64,000 nt of DNA from Hemileia vastatrix (GCA_030280995.1 JASXTE010000005.1:31199501-31263500), one strand, 5' to 3'. Numbered from the stretch's first letter, positions 1-12,003 are shown. Numbers and translations: made by a program. The notes: generated by a model from the sequence alone, not told the origin.

Positions 1-399
1 TATATATTTATTTTATTTATTCTGCTAGTCTATCAAGACTTAAAACTGAAATTCTTTTCAAGATCATTTATTATTGGTCCTAAACTTCAAGACCGTGGAA
101 AACTGAAGATGTCAATAAAACTAGGAATTATAATGGTCAAGATTTGAGGAGGATTTCTTTTAGTTAGAAGTGTTCATTGGGGAACCTTCTAGATTTCATA
201 TTGGAAAGTTTGGGGGTAATTGATGAGTTGGCAACTCTATACACAATTACCCCACGAAGTTCGTTTATATGCTTTATTGTTTATAGATTGATCTCTAGCA
301 TTGGTTTTGTGATGCAGGTGGAAGTCCTCTAAGACTATAAACTGGTGATTTTTGCACTTGATGACTCAAGAAAATTCAAATGGATGTCATTTTTCGAAA
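1..399. other. AT-rich sequence, no gene seen
   Basis: No reading frame longer than about 60 codons with protein-like composition and no recognisable RNA gene. It leads into the tandem repeats that start near 400. Confidence 0.6.
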
Positions 400-705
400 T
401 TGGAGGACCTTATGGCAATGTCCAGATCATTTCAGTTCTGGCTCAGTAGAGATGAAAGCCCACTCTCTAAATTTTCTTTTCTGTAGTTGGTGATTTTGGA
501 AATTGGAGGACCTCATGGCGATGTCCAGATCATTGCAGTTCTGGCTCAGTGGAGATGAAAGCCCACTCTCTTAATTTTCTTTTTTTTTGTTGGAGGTGAA
601 TGGTAGAGGAGGTTGGAGGACCTCATGGAGTTGTCTAGATCATTGCAGTTCTAGCTCAGTAGGGTTTAAAGCCTACTCTTTCATACTCAGCGGATTGAAG
701 CATCA
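400..705. repeat. Three tandem copies of a ~105-bp unit
   Basis: A unit starting TTGGAGGACCT and running through 'CAGATCATTGCAGTTCT' to 'AAAGCCCACTCTC' occurs at 400, 503 and 613. The spacings are 103 and 110 bp. The third copy is the most diverged. No coding function is apparent, and the unit is not seen elsewhere in the window. Confidence 0.85.
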
Positions 706-937
706 AAAATCAAGTGGAGTCAACTTTAGAAGCAAAATTTTTATTAAAATGATGGTGGAAAAGTTTTTTATGTGATTCAAAATGGAATGGGGACATTCCA
801 TATTGGAGGGAGGATGTGGTATTCCAAATCTGGGTAGGCTACTTAAGTGAAAATTTGATTGGACCTTGGTTGGAAGAAAATCATGGTGTTAGCAGGTGTT
901 AATTTGGTTGAAGGGAGTTAACTGGATTTTTTTGGGT

Positions 938-1003
938 GGGTTTATGGTGATTTTTTTGGAGGATTTATGGTGATTTTTTTTGGAGGATTTATGGTGTTTT
1001 GGA
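938..1003. repeat. Short tandem repeat, 23-24 bp unit
   Basis: The unit TTTATGGTGATTTTTTTGG plus AGGA is repeated about three times head to tail. The length variation sits in the T run, which suggests slippage. Confidence 0.8.
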
Positions 1004-1188
1004 ATGAATATATGTTGGTATTCCTATTGTTATTTGATGGTTTCATGGATTGGGTATTAGTTTTACTGGACTCTCTAGGGCTCTCTTGGTATTTTTGGTG
1101 GATGCAGTGTGCTCATGGAGTAGCCATTTTTTTCCGGTGCGCTCCGGTGCGCTCTGGTTTGCTCTGGTGATTTTCCGGTGCAAAATCA

Positions 1189-1442
1189 AAGTCACTGTGG
1201 CAAAGTTTGGTCATTGGTGCAAAAGGTCTGGGCACTGTGGCAAATTTTGGTCACTGCAGAAAAGTCTGGGCACTGTGTCAAAGTTTGGTCACTGTAGAAA
1301 AGTCTGATCACCAGTGCAAAGTTTGGTCACTGAAGAAAAGTCTGGGCACTGTGGCAAAGTTTGGTCACTGTAGAAAAGTCTGATCACCAGTGCAAATTTT
1401 GGTCACTGTGCCAAAAGTTTGGCTATTGTGGCAAAATTTGGT
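1189..1442. repeat. Minisatellite, 19-20 bp unit
   Basis: About a dozen degenerate copies of GTCACTGTGGCAAAGTTTG alternate with variants such as GTCACTGTAGAAAAGTCTG and ATCACCAGTGCAAAGTTTG. Variants recur in order (…GTGGCAAAG / GTAGAAAAG / CCAGTGCAAAG…), so there is a higher-order repeat of about three units. Small open frames across it are by-products of the repeat. Confidence 0.85.
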
Positions 1443-2170
1443 TAGAAAGCTATTATGCTTACTAGATCAATATTTTATTGTAGATCATATGCATGTAGGG
1501 TATTGTTGGAAAGGTCTGGTGGAGGAGAATCATATAGGGGAGGGGAGAATCTTGGTCTTCTACATTTTTTTTGTCTTTTGTTTTTATAATAAGGGCCTTT
1601 TTTGTTAATTAACAATTTTTAACATATAACAACAATTATAATAAAAAATATCAACATATAGGCTACCATTGGATAGCTCTCATCCTGGGTGACTAAAATT
1701 TATTTCTTTTCTTATAAAATTTATAAAATAAAAATATAATAAAGAACACTCTTTAATTTTGGTGGGAAACTGGGTAAATCTGGGGCAGACCTTTAATAAG
1801 GCACCTTTGAACAGATCATCCCAAGGGTAGTTTCTGGGGTACTTTACTGTACTTTTCAGTCTCTGGGGAATTTTTTGCGGCTTGTTCTAAGTATTTGCTG
1901 TGACTGGTATCAGTGTAATCTGGTATTAGGTATTTGTTTTGGGGGTATAATCATTTATTGCACTTATTTTTTTTCTATATTATAGGTTTCCAACACTTTC
2001 AAAGTCTTTCTCTCAGATTTTCAACTTATCCAACTCTTCAAGCAGATCTTCAAGCTTAGTTAATTGAATCTTATGTTTACTTAGAGGGACAGGGATTTCT
2101 TTTTATTTTTCCAACTCCCTTGTATTCTGCCTGCAGCAAGGTGACTGTAGGAGTCTACTCTACATCGTAC
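1443..2170. other. Non-coding, no gene seen
   Basis: AT-rich sequence between the minisatellite and the first LTR fragment. I see no coding frame, RNA gene or long repeat. It forms the left flank of gypsy element A, whose 5' LTR is truncated here. Confidence 0.5.
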
Positions 2171-2313
2171 AAAGTCCCTAAAATCTACTTGTTGCCTCTC
2201 CTTTAAAATAATTATACTATTTTATTATTTCATTTAATTCCCTTTTATATTACCTTTTCCCTCCTCTCCATTTCCTCTTCTTTTTTCCCCTTCTTCTAGA
2301 CAACCGGCCAATA
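2171..2313 (+). repeat. Truncated 5' LTR of element A
   Basis: It matches 13171-13313 almost base for base (AAAGTCCCTAAAATCTACTT… to …CCAATA). It is followed by ATTGGAGGCCTTTTC, in the position of the primer-binding site; the same slot reads ATTGGGGACCTTTCC in element C and ATTGGGAACCTTTCC in D. The upstream ~1.1 kb of LTR seen at 12038-13170 is missing. Confidence 0.8.
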
Positions 2314-3030
2314 ATTGGAGGCCTTTTCAAACGACGATGACGACTACAAACTTGCGACAAATGACGTAGCGCAGAGACCACCCAGCCAAAAAAGTAAATT
2401 TTTGCCGCAACCGTGTTTCAAACTTGGGTTTGATCATTTAGGTTTATATTAAATTAAATCATATATTATTTTGAAGTGATTTTATGATCACTAAAGTAAG
2501 TTAACCTTTGCACCTCTCACTCATATTATTATATTTTTACTGCAATAACAGTGTTTGTGGCTTAATTGCTGATTCACTGAGTGTAAGTGTTCATTATTTT
2601 TTTTATTTTAGTTTTTTTTTTCCCTAGTTGACCATAATAGAGTAAACTCTTAGTCCTAGAAGACAATTAATATTTAATAAATTATTAAATTTTTTTTTCT
2701 TTTTTTTGTTTATTGGTTGACCATAATAGTACTCAGTACTTAGTCCCAATATTACCATTATATTGATTTTTGGTATTAATTATTTTGGTTGACTTATTAA
2801 AACTTTATTGGTTGGTCCCATTTTAATTACTGTTAATTCTTAATAAATAACTGTAATTACATTTATTTGTATTACATTTTCGTTAATTAATTGATTTTTT
2901 GATAAAAATTTAAAAAAAAAAAATTTTTAATTCAATAAATTTTATTTTGAAATAACAATTTGAATCATTAAATAATTTTGATTCTATTTTAACAGTTTCA
3001 GTTTAAATTTCCAGTAGTTTGGCTAACAGC
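2314..3030 (+). other. Untranslated leader of element A
   Basis: A non-coding stretch between the primer-binding-site position and gag. It contains two copies of TTGACCATAATAG followed by …TTAGTCC (near 2627 and 2716). These are the same motif family that is expanded in the leader of element D. A diverged relative of D's tRNA-like segment lies near 2400-2440. Confidence 0.6.
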
Positions 3031-5690
3031 ATGGATAAATTACATGTGGATGAAATTGAAGTAGATAATGACACTGAATCTGTAGGTTCTTCTAAATTAA
3101 CTTACAAAAATTATTCAGCTGAAAAAAAACCTTCAGGATGTGGAAATGGCAGGAGGAGTGGAAAACCCCCCTCACCAAACACCTCTGAAAGAAGTAAAAC
3201 CTCTAATAAATCAGGACAATCAACTCAAATGTATAAAAATAAAAAAGATACCTCTAACCCAACAAGTAAACAATCTGTCCAGTCACATCAAAGAACTGAA
3301 AGCAGACAGCATGAAGTACAAGGCAAGGGTAGACACACTCTGACAGCAGATTCAGGAATTATTAAATCCCAAACAGGCTCAAACTCCTCATTTCCCAGCC
3401 TCTCAGCCTCAGCCTCAACCTCAGCCCAATCAGGTACCCAGCTCCTTCACACAAAATCCAAGCACTCTGCAAGTGGAACAGTGGAAATGGGATTACTTGA
3501 TGAGCCATTACCAACAGAATGTTCAGCAACCACAAGCTCAACACCCTGGCCCATCCAGGACACAACCTACCATCCATCTTCTCAGTCCCATCCTTATCAT
3601 GGAGGCAGAAGAAAGAAGGCACAGGGAAAGTTTCCTCCCTTACCATGGTGAGTAATTTGTTTGATAAACATGTTGGTATGTATAATAACAAAGCTTCTTC
3701 AGGTAATATTGTGGATCCTGGTGAAAGAACAGTTAAACCCTTAAAAAGACAACTTCCTTTAATGAGTAGCCCCAATGATGTAATTAGCAAATTATAATTT
3801 GATGAACCTTTACATTTGACTTCTACTTCTCCAATTAATCTTTCTCTTGCAATTAAGAATGATTCTGTTTCCCCTGAAGTCTATACTTTAATTGAGAAAA
3901 CTTCTGAAGAAATATTGAAAGATACCCTTGATTTTAATGTTGTAAAAGACAAACATTTAAGAGATGTGTTAATCCATGAAAGTGATAGATTAAATAATTT
4001 GCACTTGCATTGTAAAGTAAGTTCTTCTGTACAAGATACAGCTTATTTTAAAATCAAGGAAACCTTGAATATTGGTCTTAGCCAACAAAAACAAATAAGG
4101 AGTGACCATAGATCTATCTCAGATAAGAATATCAATCTGCATAAAACCTTGAGTGAATTGAAACCCCTTATTGAGGAAACTTATTCATTAAAAAGTGAAA
4201 TTAAATCTCTACAAAATGAGTTTAAAGAGCTAAAAAATGATTTCCATGCACTGAGTGCCAAACACACAGTTTCTGAGGACAGAAATGTTTTATCTCTTGC
4301 AAAAGTAAATGACCAGATGTCTGAAATTCCAAGGATAAGAAACTATGTGTCTGACCTGCAGGAAAAATTTTCAACCTTAACCATCAATAATTATGGTATA
4401 AATGAGAATGCTGCTCATAAGCTGCATAAAAATAAAGAAAAAGAACCTGAACAGAGTTCCTCCTTTCTTCCTCATATTTCAGCCATTAAACAAACTGACA
4501 ATGAGTCTGTAAAATCTTTTGCTACTAGCAAAAAATCTTGTGATGGTCATGTACCAGCTGTTTCTGTAAATAATGAATTTTCTGAACACCTGGCTAAACT
4601 TCAGGAATTATTAATGATGAATAATTCAAACCAAAAAATGGACCATCCCAGTAGTCAGAAAAATTGGCCTAAATTGGACCAATATCCTACCTTTGATGGT
4701 GATTCTTCTTCTGATTGGCAACACTTTATCCAAAGAATTGATAATTTAAAGAGCTCTTATAAACTACCTGATGAGGAAATTGTTTCTAAGCTAATTTCTT
4801 TATTTTCCAATGTAGCCTTGATGTGGTATGAATCTGTTCTTTTAGATAACAATCATTATACATGGAATTATTGGAAATCCTTGATTGAGAATCAGTTTGG
4901 TGGTTCAAAATTCAGGTTGGCTCAGCAAATACTGTATGAGAATACTAGATATGTATCCTCCTCTGTTGAAAAACCCATTGTTTTTCTTATGAAAGTAACA
5001 AAAATCCTGAGAGCAATTGATCCAAAGATGGATTATGATATTTAGAGAGATAAAATCTTGTATAAATTACAAAATTCTCTTAGAGATTTAATTGTAGCTA
5101 AAAATGAGCATGTAAAGGAAAATTCTTCTTTCATTAATATCTGTAATGAGGTACTACTCAACCATAGATATGTACCAAAGAATTACCTTGGTAAATCTTA
5201 TCATGATCAAAATAAACCCTCTACAAAGCCCCCAGAAAAAGCTGGTAAACCCTCTGCCCCAGTTGCACCTAAAAAATATGCGACAAATACTTGTTATAAA
5301 TGTAACAAACCATGGCAAAAGGGTCATGTTTGTGACAAGAAAATTCATCTTGTTGAACAAAATGAAGACACTGATGAGGCTGAAATTGATGTCAATAATT
5401 CTTCTAGTGACTGTGAAAGTAATATCTCCTATCACAATGACTCTGTTAAAGATGTTTTAATGTTGGAACAGGGTTTCCATTATTTAGATAATATATCTGA
5501 AGAATGTTTATTGGATTTATCTTCAGTGGAAAATTCTGAAATAATTAAAGATATTACTAAAAATTCTATAGCCATATCCACTTTGAAAGCACCTGTTATC
5601 ATTAATGGTAAAAATGTTGATGTAGTTCTTGACTCTGGTGCTGGAGGAAGTGTAGTGTCTGAAAGAGCTTTAGCTTAAGTAGATAAAGAT
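3031..5690 (+). pseudogene. gag region of element A (broken)
   Basis: It encodes the structural polyprotein of a Ty3/gypsy element: a basic, low-complexity N-terminal part, a coiled-coil stretch (about 4050-4350), a capsid-like domain beginning near 'NWPKLDQYPTFDGD' (about 4660-5050), and a zinc knuckle CYKCNKPWQKGHVC (about 5290-5335). The frame is interrupted near 3650-3800 and by a TAG at 5043-5045. The protease-like DSGAGGSVVSERAL follows at about 5630, then a stop at 5676. The same domain order in D' is one uninterrupted frame, so these breaks are decay rather than normal gag/pol separation. Confidence 0.85.
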
Positions 5691-7196
5691 TATTTGAGTA
5701 AATTTTTACCTATAAATTCTGAAAAATGAAGAGGGTATAGTTCTACCTTAATTCCTATTGGAAAATACAAAACCTCTGAATTCTTCAAATATAATGGTGG
5801 TTTTCTCAGAGCTATTTGTGAATTTGTTTTCATGAAAAATGATAATTTAAGCAATTGGTTTATTATGGGTAATGATATTTTAACCATGTTTGGTGTGAAA
5901 TTGGACCCAGAAAATAATTGCTTCACCTTGTGATTTAATGGCAAAAGGAGATTCAAAATTTCCTCATCTAGAAAACCTTCTGGGCATCTGTTAAATTCTT
6001 GTAACTCACTGATCAAGTGTAAAGGCAGACCAAGAATTGAAATGGATGATTTATTAAATGAAATAAATACTTCTTCTTTTGGTGATCAGTTAACTAGTGA
6101 ACAAAAGGATTCTATAATTGCCTCAATTACCTCTTTCCCTATGGCTTTTTCTCATGGTTCTCATGTCTTAGGAAGTGTTCAGGAAGAAATGAAAAATTAA
6201 CTTATCCTGTAACTTGAGTGATATTACTCCTAGTCTTAAGAAAAAACTATATCCTGCTTCTCCAACAAAAAGAAAGGATATTGAAGATAATATTGCCACA
6301 TTATTAAAAATGAATATCATTGAGAAATTGGATTTCACCCCCAAATATTGTGTCATCTCCCCAGTCTTAATTTCTTATGAAAAAGATAAGGCTAGATTAT
6401 GTGGAGATTACAGAGCATTAAACACTTATACTGTTGATGATATTTATCCTTTACCCAGTATTAATTCAATACATGCTACCTTGCAAGGTGCAAAATTTAT
6501 TAGTTGTCTGGATGGAAATAAAGGGTATCATCAAGTTCGTGTTGAGAAAAATTCTCAAACTTTTTTTGCTTATTGCTACTCATATGGGAATATATAAGTA
6601 TGTTAGAATGCCATTTGGCCCTAAAAATGCCCCTTCAGTTTTTCAAAAAGTCATGGATAACACTTTCCATCAGGAAATAATTGAGGGATAGCTCATGGTG
6701 TATATTGATGATATCATAGTTTTTTCTAAAACTTTTGATGAACATATGGTTCAGTTAAATAGGGCTTTCCAAAAAATGGATGAAATCAATATGACCTTGT
6801 CCTTGAAAAAGTGTAAATTTGGTTTTCAATCTTTGAAAGTCCTTGGCCATGTTGTGTCAGGCCTAAAAATTTGTGTAGACCACAACAAAGTTGCTGAAAT
6901 TCAAAATGTGAAGGCACCAACTTCTGTAAGAGAAATTCAAGGTTTTTTGGATATGTGTGGCTATTATAGACAATATATTAAAAATTTTCAGGTCATAGCC
7001 TTTCCTCTTACCAAACTAACTAGGAAAGATGTTGCATTCATCTGGAATGTTGACTGTCAAAAAGCTTTTGATACATCAAAATTTTGCTTAATGACAGCCC
7101 CTATCTTAACTCTTCCAGATTTTAACAAACCATTTGTCCTGTATACAGATGCTAGCTTTGTTGGTCTGGGTGCTGCCCTCCACCAGAAACAAATTA
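5691..7196 (+). pseudogene. pol 5' part of element A: protease tail, reverse transcriptase, start of RNase H
   Basis: Fragments encode the end of the protease region and the reverse transcriptase fingers/palm. 'CLDGNKGYHQV' lies near 6500 and the catalytic YIDD near 6705; the RNase H start 'VLYTDASFVGLGAAL' is near 7140. Stops and frame changes occur at about 5730, 5930, 6197, 6595 and 6690. The frame is cut at 7197 by Harbinger copy H1 and resumes at 10056 with the next codons of the same protein (…HQKQI / INDK…). Confidence 0.85.
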
Positions 7197-7566
7197 GGGG
7201 GTGTCAGTTCTGGCAAATCCGCACTTAAATTAAGTGCGGATTTCAAACCAAATCAGCACTTACAAATCAGCACTTAAATTTTGCAAAAAAGTCACTTATT
7301 TCAAAAAAGGGTGTCAGTTATGACCTCAAATCAGCACTTTTTTCCCGTTTTTTTTCACAACCACATTTTGGCCACAAAACATCCCTTCCTTTCTTACCCC
7401 ATCCCTGTCACATGTGACACACTGACCTTCCTCGCTACCTACCCATCAATCCTCGGCACACACCCCTTCCTGACATTTTCAATATTTTGACCAGGCATGT
7501 TTACATTCTTTTTTACTTATTTCTTCTACTTTTTAATCTTTTTTCTTGTTATGTGCCAGTTTCATA

Positions 7567-7640
7567 ATGCCTCCCAGACATTCCAAATCTCAAAAGGTAA
7601 CTCAAAAATCTGCTTCGTCACAAAAGTCTCCTCGTAAAGC
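7567..7640 (+). pseudogene. 5' remnant of the SANT/Myb-like gene in H1
   Basis: The first ~25 codons match the H2 SANT/Myb-like gene (MPPRHSKSQK… to …SSQKSP). The sequence then changes abruptly to unrelated DNA near 7645. It is a stub with no DNA-binding domain left. Confidence 0.8.
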
Positions 7641-8197
7641 AAGGATTACATATAAAAAAAATCAGTGACTTTTTCTATTACTTACAACTGTTTTTACAGA
7701 ATTGAAAACTATGTTTCAGCTAATATTTTATGGAAGTGAACTCTGTTCTTCGCCCGAAGAACAGAGTTCATCCTCCTATTTTCACACTCTGTTTGCACCA
7801 ATCTCCATCCCTTTCAATTCTATCAACACATGCTTGTCTTCCCTCCCCATGCCTTTCGCTATCCTCCCAGCCCCATTGTATGCCATCCTCTTTTAAAGGT
7901 AACTCAAAAATCTGCTTCGTCACAAAAGTCTCCTCGTAAAGCAAGGATTACATATAAAAAAAAATCAGTGACTTTTTCTATTACTTACAACTGTTTTTAC
8001 AGAATTGAAAACTATGTTTCAGCTAATATTTTATGGAAGTGAACTCTGTTCTTCGCCCGAAGAACAGAGTTCATCCTCCTATTTTCACACTCTGTTTGCA
8101 CCAATCTCCATCCCTTTCAATTCTATCAACACATGCTTGTCTTCCCTCCCCATGCCTTTTGCTATCCTCCCAGCCCCATTGTATGCCATCCTCTTTT
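7595..8197. repeat. 303-bp tandem duplication with perfect palindromes
   Basis: 7595-7897 is repeated at 7898-8197 with few differences; equivalent positions such as 7702 and 8005 are 303 bp apart. Each copy contains a perfect hairpin, GAACTCTGTTCTTCG – CC – its complement (7738-7769 and 8041-8072). The duplication begins inside the SANT gene stub, so it arose within the element. Confidence 0.9.
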
Positions 8198-8486
8198 GAT
8201 CCCCATTTCACCCCTCTCAACCTCTCCCAGACCCTTTTCTTCATTTAAAATGCCTCGGAACCCTTAATCTTCCCTTCCAACTCTTTCCCAACCTTTGAGT
8301 GACTGAAAAAATATGCGTTTGCTGAAAATATGCGATTTCATGTTGAGTTGATGAAAGAAAACACAGAGAGAAAAAAAAATAAGACTTTAACAGCAAATTC
8401 AAAAACCAAAAAAATATGCAAAAAAATTTACCATTCTCAGTGAATAATACATGCAAATTGATAATTTGAAGAGAAAGAGAAAAAAA

Positions 8487-9704
8487 TTAAAATTGCGTTG
8501 AAAAATGTTGGAGTGTTATTGGAAGGATTTTCGCCCTTATACTAGTTGATTGAGAAATAGAAGTGTTGGATATAGTCGGAGGTGAATCAACTTGTTCATC
8601 TTCATACAGCTCTAACCATTGATCTTTGAGGTCAGCAAGTAGGTTATGAAGTATAGTGCAACACAGAATCCATTTGATCACCGCCTCCATTTCAGATTTA
8701 TTTCTAAGAGGACTTCTTAATTCCCTTAAACTAGAAAAACGGCCTTTCAAGATTCCAATAGAATGTTCAATACGGACTCTTGACTTTACCAAATGATTGT
8801 TGAATTTGGCATTTTGACTGTCTTCTGAAGCTGCTCCCCGAAAAGCAGGAAGTACATACTTTCCATTCACATAAGCAGAATCTGCAAGAAGATACTGATT
8901 TTCATCAAAGAATTTTTCAGGTTCATTTGAAATATGCATTCTTTGGAAGACGTAGGAGTCATGACATGAGCCAGGATAGCCAGCAAAGAATGATATAAAT
9001 TTTTTGTTTACGTCACATATAAGCTGAACGTTAATTGAATATCTATAAAGAAGATATATTTGTTTGTGTTAGTTTCAAGGAGGATGAAAGGAGTTAAAAA
9101 TAATCTACCTCTTTTTACGGTCAAAGTAATTGTTTCCACCTTGACCAGGTTTCTGGCTCAAAGGAATAGTAGTACCATCAACAAAACCAATACATCCTGG
9201 AAAGCCCTCTGCTTGCATAACCTGAGATGATTCAAGTCGCTCTTCTTTTGTTGGCCAGGTGAGAAGTTGAGATTCCAAGGAGTTGATGGCAGTGATACAT
9301 CGTTTGGTATAAGTGTTAACTGAACCATACCCTAAATCAAAGACATTTTCTAAACGTTTCAAAGCGGCTCCATTACCATTTGAACCCAAACGACATAGTG
9401 TGATGGCCAATTGAATTGAAGGATGTCGTTTTTCTTTTTGAGAATTATTGTGAAATATGGGATGATCCTGAATAAGCTCAAGCAATTTAAGGAAACATTC
9501 CTGAGAAGTCCTGAACAGCTGTCTAAAACTGGGTGTAGATAGGTTAAGAAGTGTTTGGATGGTGTACTTGGGGGTATGAAGTACTTGAGGCTTTCTGGGA
9601 AGAAGGTAACGTTTCCTGGCCATTTTTGATAAAATGACAAAATCTTCTTCTAGATCAGAATCGGAATCAGAGTCCAAGAGCAGTTCAAGCGCCATGAAAG
9701 TCAT
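8487..9704 (-). CDS. PIF/Harbinger transposase (DDE_Tnp_4/HARBI1-like), H1 copy
   Basis: This is the DDE-type nuclease that excises and inserts the element. Two exons: 9704-9109 and 9042-8487, with donor GTAGAT and acceptor TATAG. They give 383 residues from the ATG used here. The homologous upstream start (ATG at 20527 in H2) is ATT in this copy, so 14 N-terminal residues are lost unless another start is used. The catalytic triad is intact: D in GFVDGTTIPLS, D in GSCHDSYVFQ, and E in SRVRIEHSIGILKG. A helix-turn-helix-like segment (ENVFDLGYGSVNTYTKR) precedes the core. Both exons are free of stops, unlike H2 and H3. It may therefore be able to act in trans if it is transcribed, which I cannot judge. 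Confidence 0.85.
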
Positions 9705-10058
9705 TGCTTTATGTAATTTATCACGATTTGAAAGTGAGGAAGGAATGACTCTTATATGATATGATATGAAGATGTAAGTGATGTACGATGTTTTGAGTTA
9801 TGAAGTGTTATTCTGCGGAGTGCTGCGTATGAATGGGATGATGCTGACAGATCAGTGAAATGGGACTTGATGGTGAAATCAGCACTTTTGGTTGAGAAAG
9901 TGCGGATTTGAGTGAAATAAGTGACTTATTTCATTTTGAAATCCACCAGTATTGGGGCTAGTGTGTTTTGGAAATCCGCACTTATTTAAGTGCGGATTTG
10001 GTCAAATTTAAGTGCGGATTTGTAAGTGCGGATTTGCCAGAACTGACACCCCCTATTA

Positions 10059-12003
10059 TTAATGATAAATCCTCAGGAGTTGTAATTTGTTATATTTCAA
10101 GAACCTTGAGTAATAGTGAATTGAAATTTGGTGCCACTCAATTAGAGTGCTTAGCAGTTGTTTGGGCTCTTGAGAAGCTTCATTACTAACTAGATGGCCA
10201 AAAGTTTGAATTGGTAACTGAATGTAGTGCTGCGAAGTCCCTTTTAAGCCTGAAAACACCTAATAGACATATGTTCAGGTGGAAACTTGCTGTTCAAGAA
10301 TACAGAGGACGGATGACAATTATCCATAGTGCTGGAAATGTTCACTCCAATGCTGATATGCTCTCCAGATTGCCTCTTCCAAATAATGACTCCAATCCTG
10401 CTTATGTACCTGAAGATGATACTGTTCATATCTATAGTATATTTATAGTTGATATGGAAGAAGAGTTATTGCAATTAATACTGGATTCATATGATAAGGA
10501 TTCTGATTTAAATAAATTAGTTACTATCTTAAATTATCCTAAGAATGCTTCAATTCAAACATTGATTAAAACTCTTCCTGCAAAGTATCAAAATGCTTTG
10601 ATTAAAGGAAAGTTTTCTATTGAAGATGGCTATATATATTATAAAAGAAAGCTTACTAATGTAATTGTAATTCCTCCTTCTATGAAAGAAACTATCTTCA
10701 AACTTTGTCATGATGAAATATTGGCTGGTCATTTTGATCTTGAAAAAACATTGATTAGAATCAAAAACACTGCTTGGTGGGCTAATATGTCTGAAGATAC
10801 AAAATTATATGTTGAATCTTGTGATTCCTGCCAAAAATCTAAAAGGTTGACAGGTAAAATAGCAGGTTTACTACAACATATTGAAGCACCTGATGCTCCT
10901 TGGCAAATAATTAACATGGATTCTGTCACTGGTCCTCCTGTTGCAGGTAAAGACAGCTATAACTCTTGTTGGGTAATAGTAGATAGATTCATAAAAATGT
11001 GCAAATTAATTCCCACCCACAAAGATGTATCTACCAAAGAATTAGTTTCTTATGGTGTTCTTACATGTTTAATATTATTGGTTTTCAAAAAGCCATTATC
11101 TCTGATAGAGATCCAAAATTTACTTCTGATTTGTCGACCTCTTTGATGGATATTTGTGGCTGTGAGTTAAATTTGTGTACAGCTCACCATCCTCAGACTG
11201 ATGGTCTAGCTGAGAGAATGATTCAAACTCTGGAAGATATGATTAGAAGGTATTGTGCCTTTGGATTAGAATATAAAGACAATGACAGATTTACTCATGA
11301 TTGGGTCACTCTATTGCCTGGTCTTGAATTTGCATATAATAGCACTGTTCATTCTGTCACTGAGAAAAAGCCTTTTGAGCTTTGGTTAGGTTATGTCCCA
11401 AACACTCCTGCTCAGATTCTCAATAATAAATTACCTAAGTTGGAACTACACCCTGGTGTAAAATCATTTATGCAAATGCAACAGCTATGCAGAAAACATG
11501 CTCAAAGCTGTATCAATAAAGCATTTGAATATGAAAAGAAAAGATGGGATAAATCCCATAAAGAATACACATTTAACAAGGGTGATGAAGTGTTGATATC
11601 TACTGTCCATTTTAATTTATAAGGAAACAACAAATTAAAAGATCCTTTTGTAGGACCATTTGTTGTTAAAAGAATGGTTGGAGATAATGCAGTAGAGGTT
11701 GTATTGTATTCTCCATATGATAGGAAACATCCTGTTTTTCCAATCTCTTTGCTTAAGCCTTATACTTCCAACAGTGACTTATTTCCCAAAAGAAGGGGAA
11801 GACAAAAGAAAAACCCTCAGGAAGTCACAGAAACTGCAGAAATTGATAAATTTCTCAATGATAGAATTATCACTTCTGAAAGAGGTACTGAATATTTATT
11901 GAGATATAAGAACAAATCATCTGAACATGATGCATGGATACCTGGCAAGGAGATTTCAAATCTTCCTACTCTGTTAAAAAAGTACAAAAAGAAAAAATCT
12001 TAG
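10059..12003 (+). pseudogene. pol 3' part of element A: RNase H, integrase, chromodomain-like tail
   Basis: It continues the pol frame after H1. It encodes the rest of RNase H, then the integrase zinc-binding HHCC region (CHDEILAGHF … CDSCQKSKRLTG, about 10710-10850). The integrase core follows, with ISDRDPKFTSD and HHPQTDGLAERM (about 11095-11220). The C-terminal segment 'GTEYLLRYKNKSSEHDAWIPG' (about 11885-11945) resembles a chromodomain. Breaks are a TAA at about 10187, a frameshift near 11050-11100 and a TAA at about 11620. The final stop is at 12001-12003, just before the polypurine-like GAGGGAG that abuts the 3' LTR. Confidence 0.85.

Larger units (their letters stand above)
7197..10055. 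mobile_element. PIF/Harbinger copy H1 (deleted derivative)
   Basis: Terminal inverted repeats begin GGGGGTGTCAGTTCTGGCAA and share about 32 bp (through AATCCGCACTTA) before diverging. The right end reads …GACACCCCC followed by TA. The target duplication is TTA (7194-7196 and 10056-10058). It is confirmed because removing the insert plus one TTA restores the codon order seen in the uninterrupted gypsy D pol gene. The subterminal regions carry several AAGTGCGGATTT motifs in both orientations. Compared with H2, this copy has lost nearly all of the SANT gene and the entire oxygenase gene, and keeps only the transposase. Confidence 0.93.

Noticed and set aside
3362..3790. Minus-strand 142-codon frame over gag of element A
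   Set aside because: Shadow of the gag coding strand; the plus frame has family homology with C and D.
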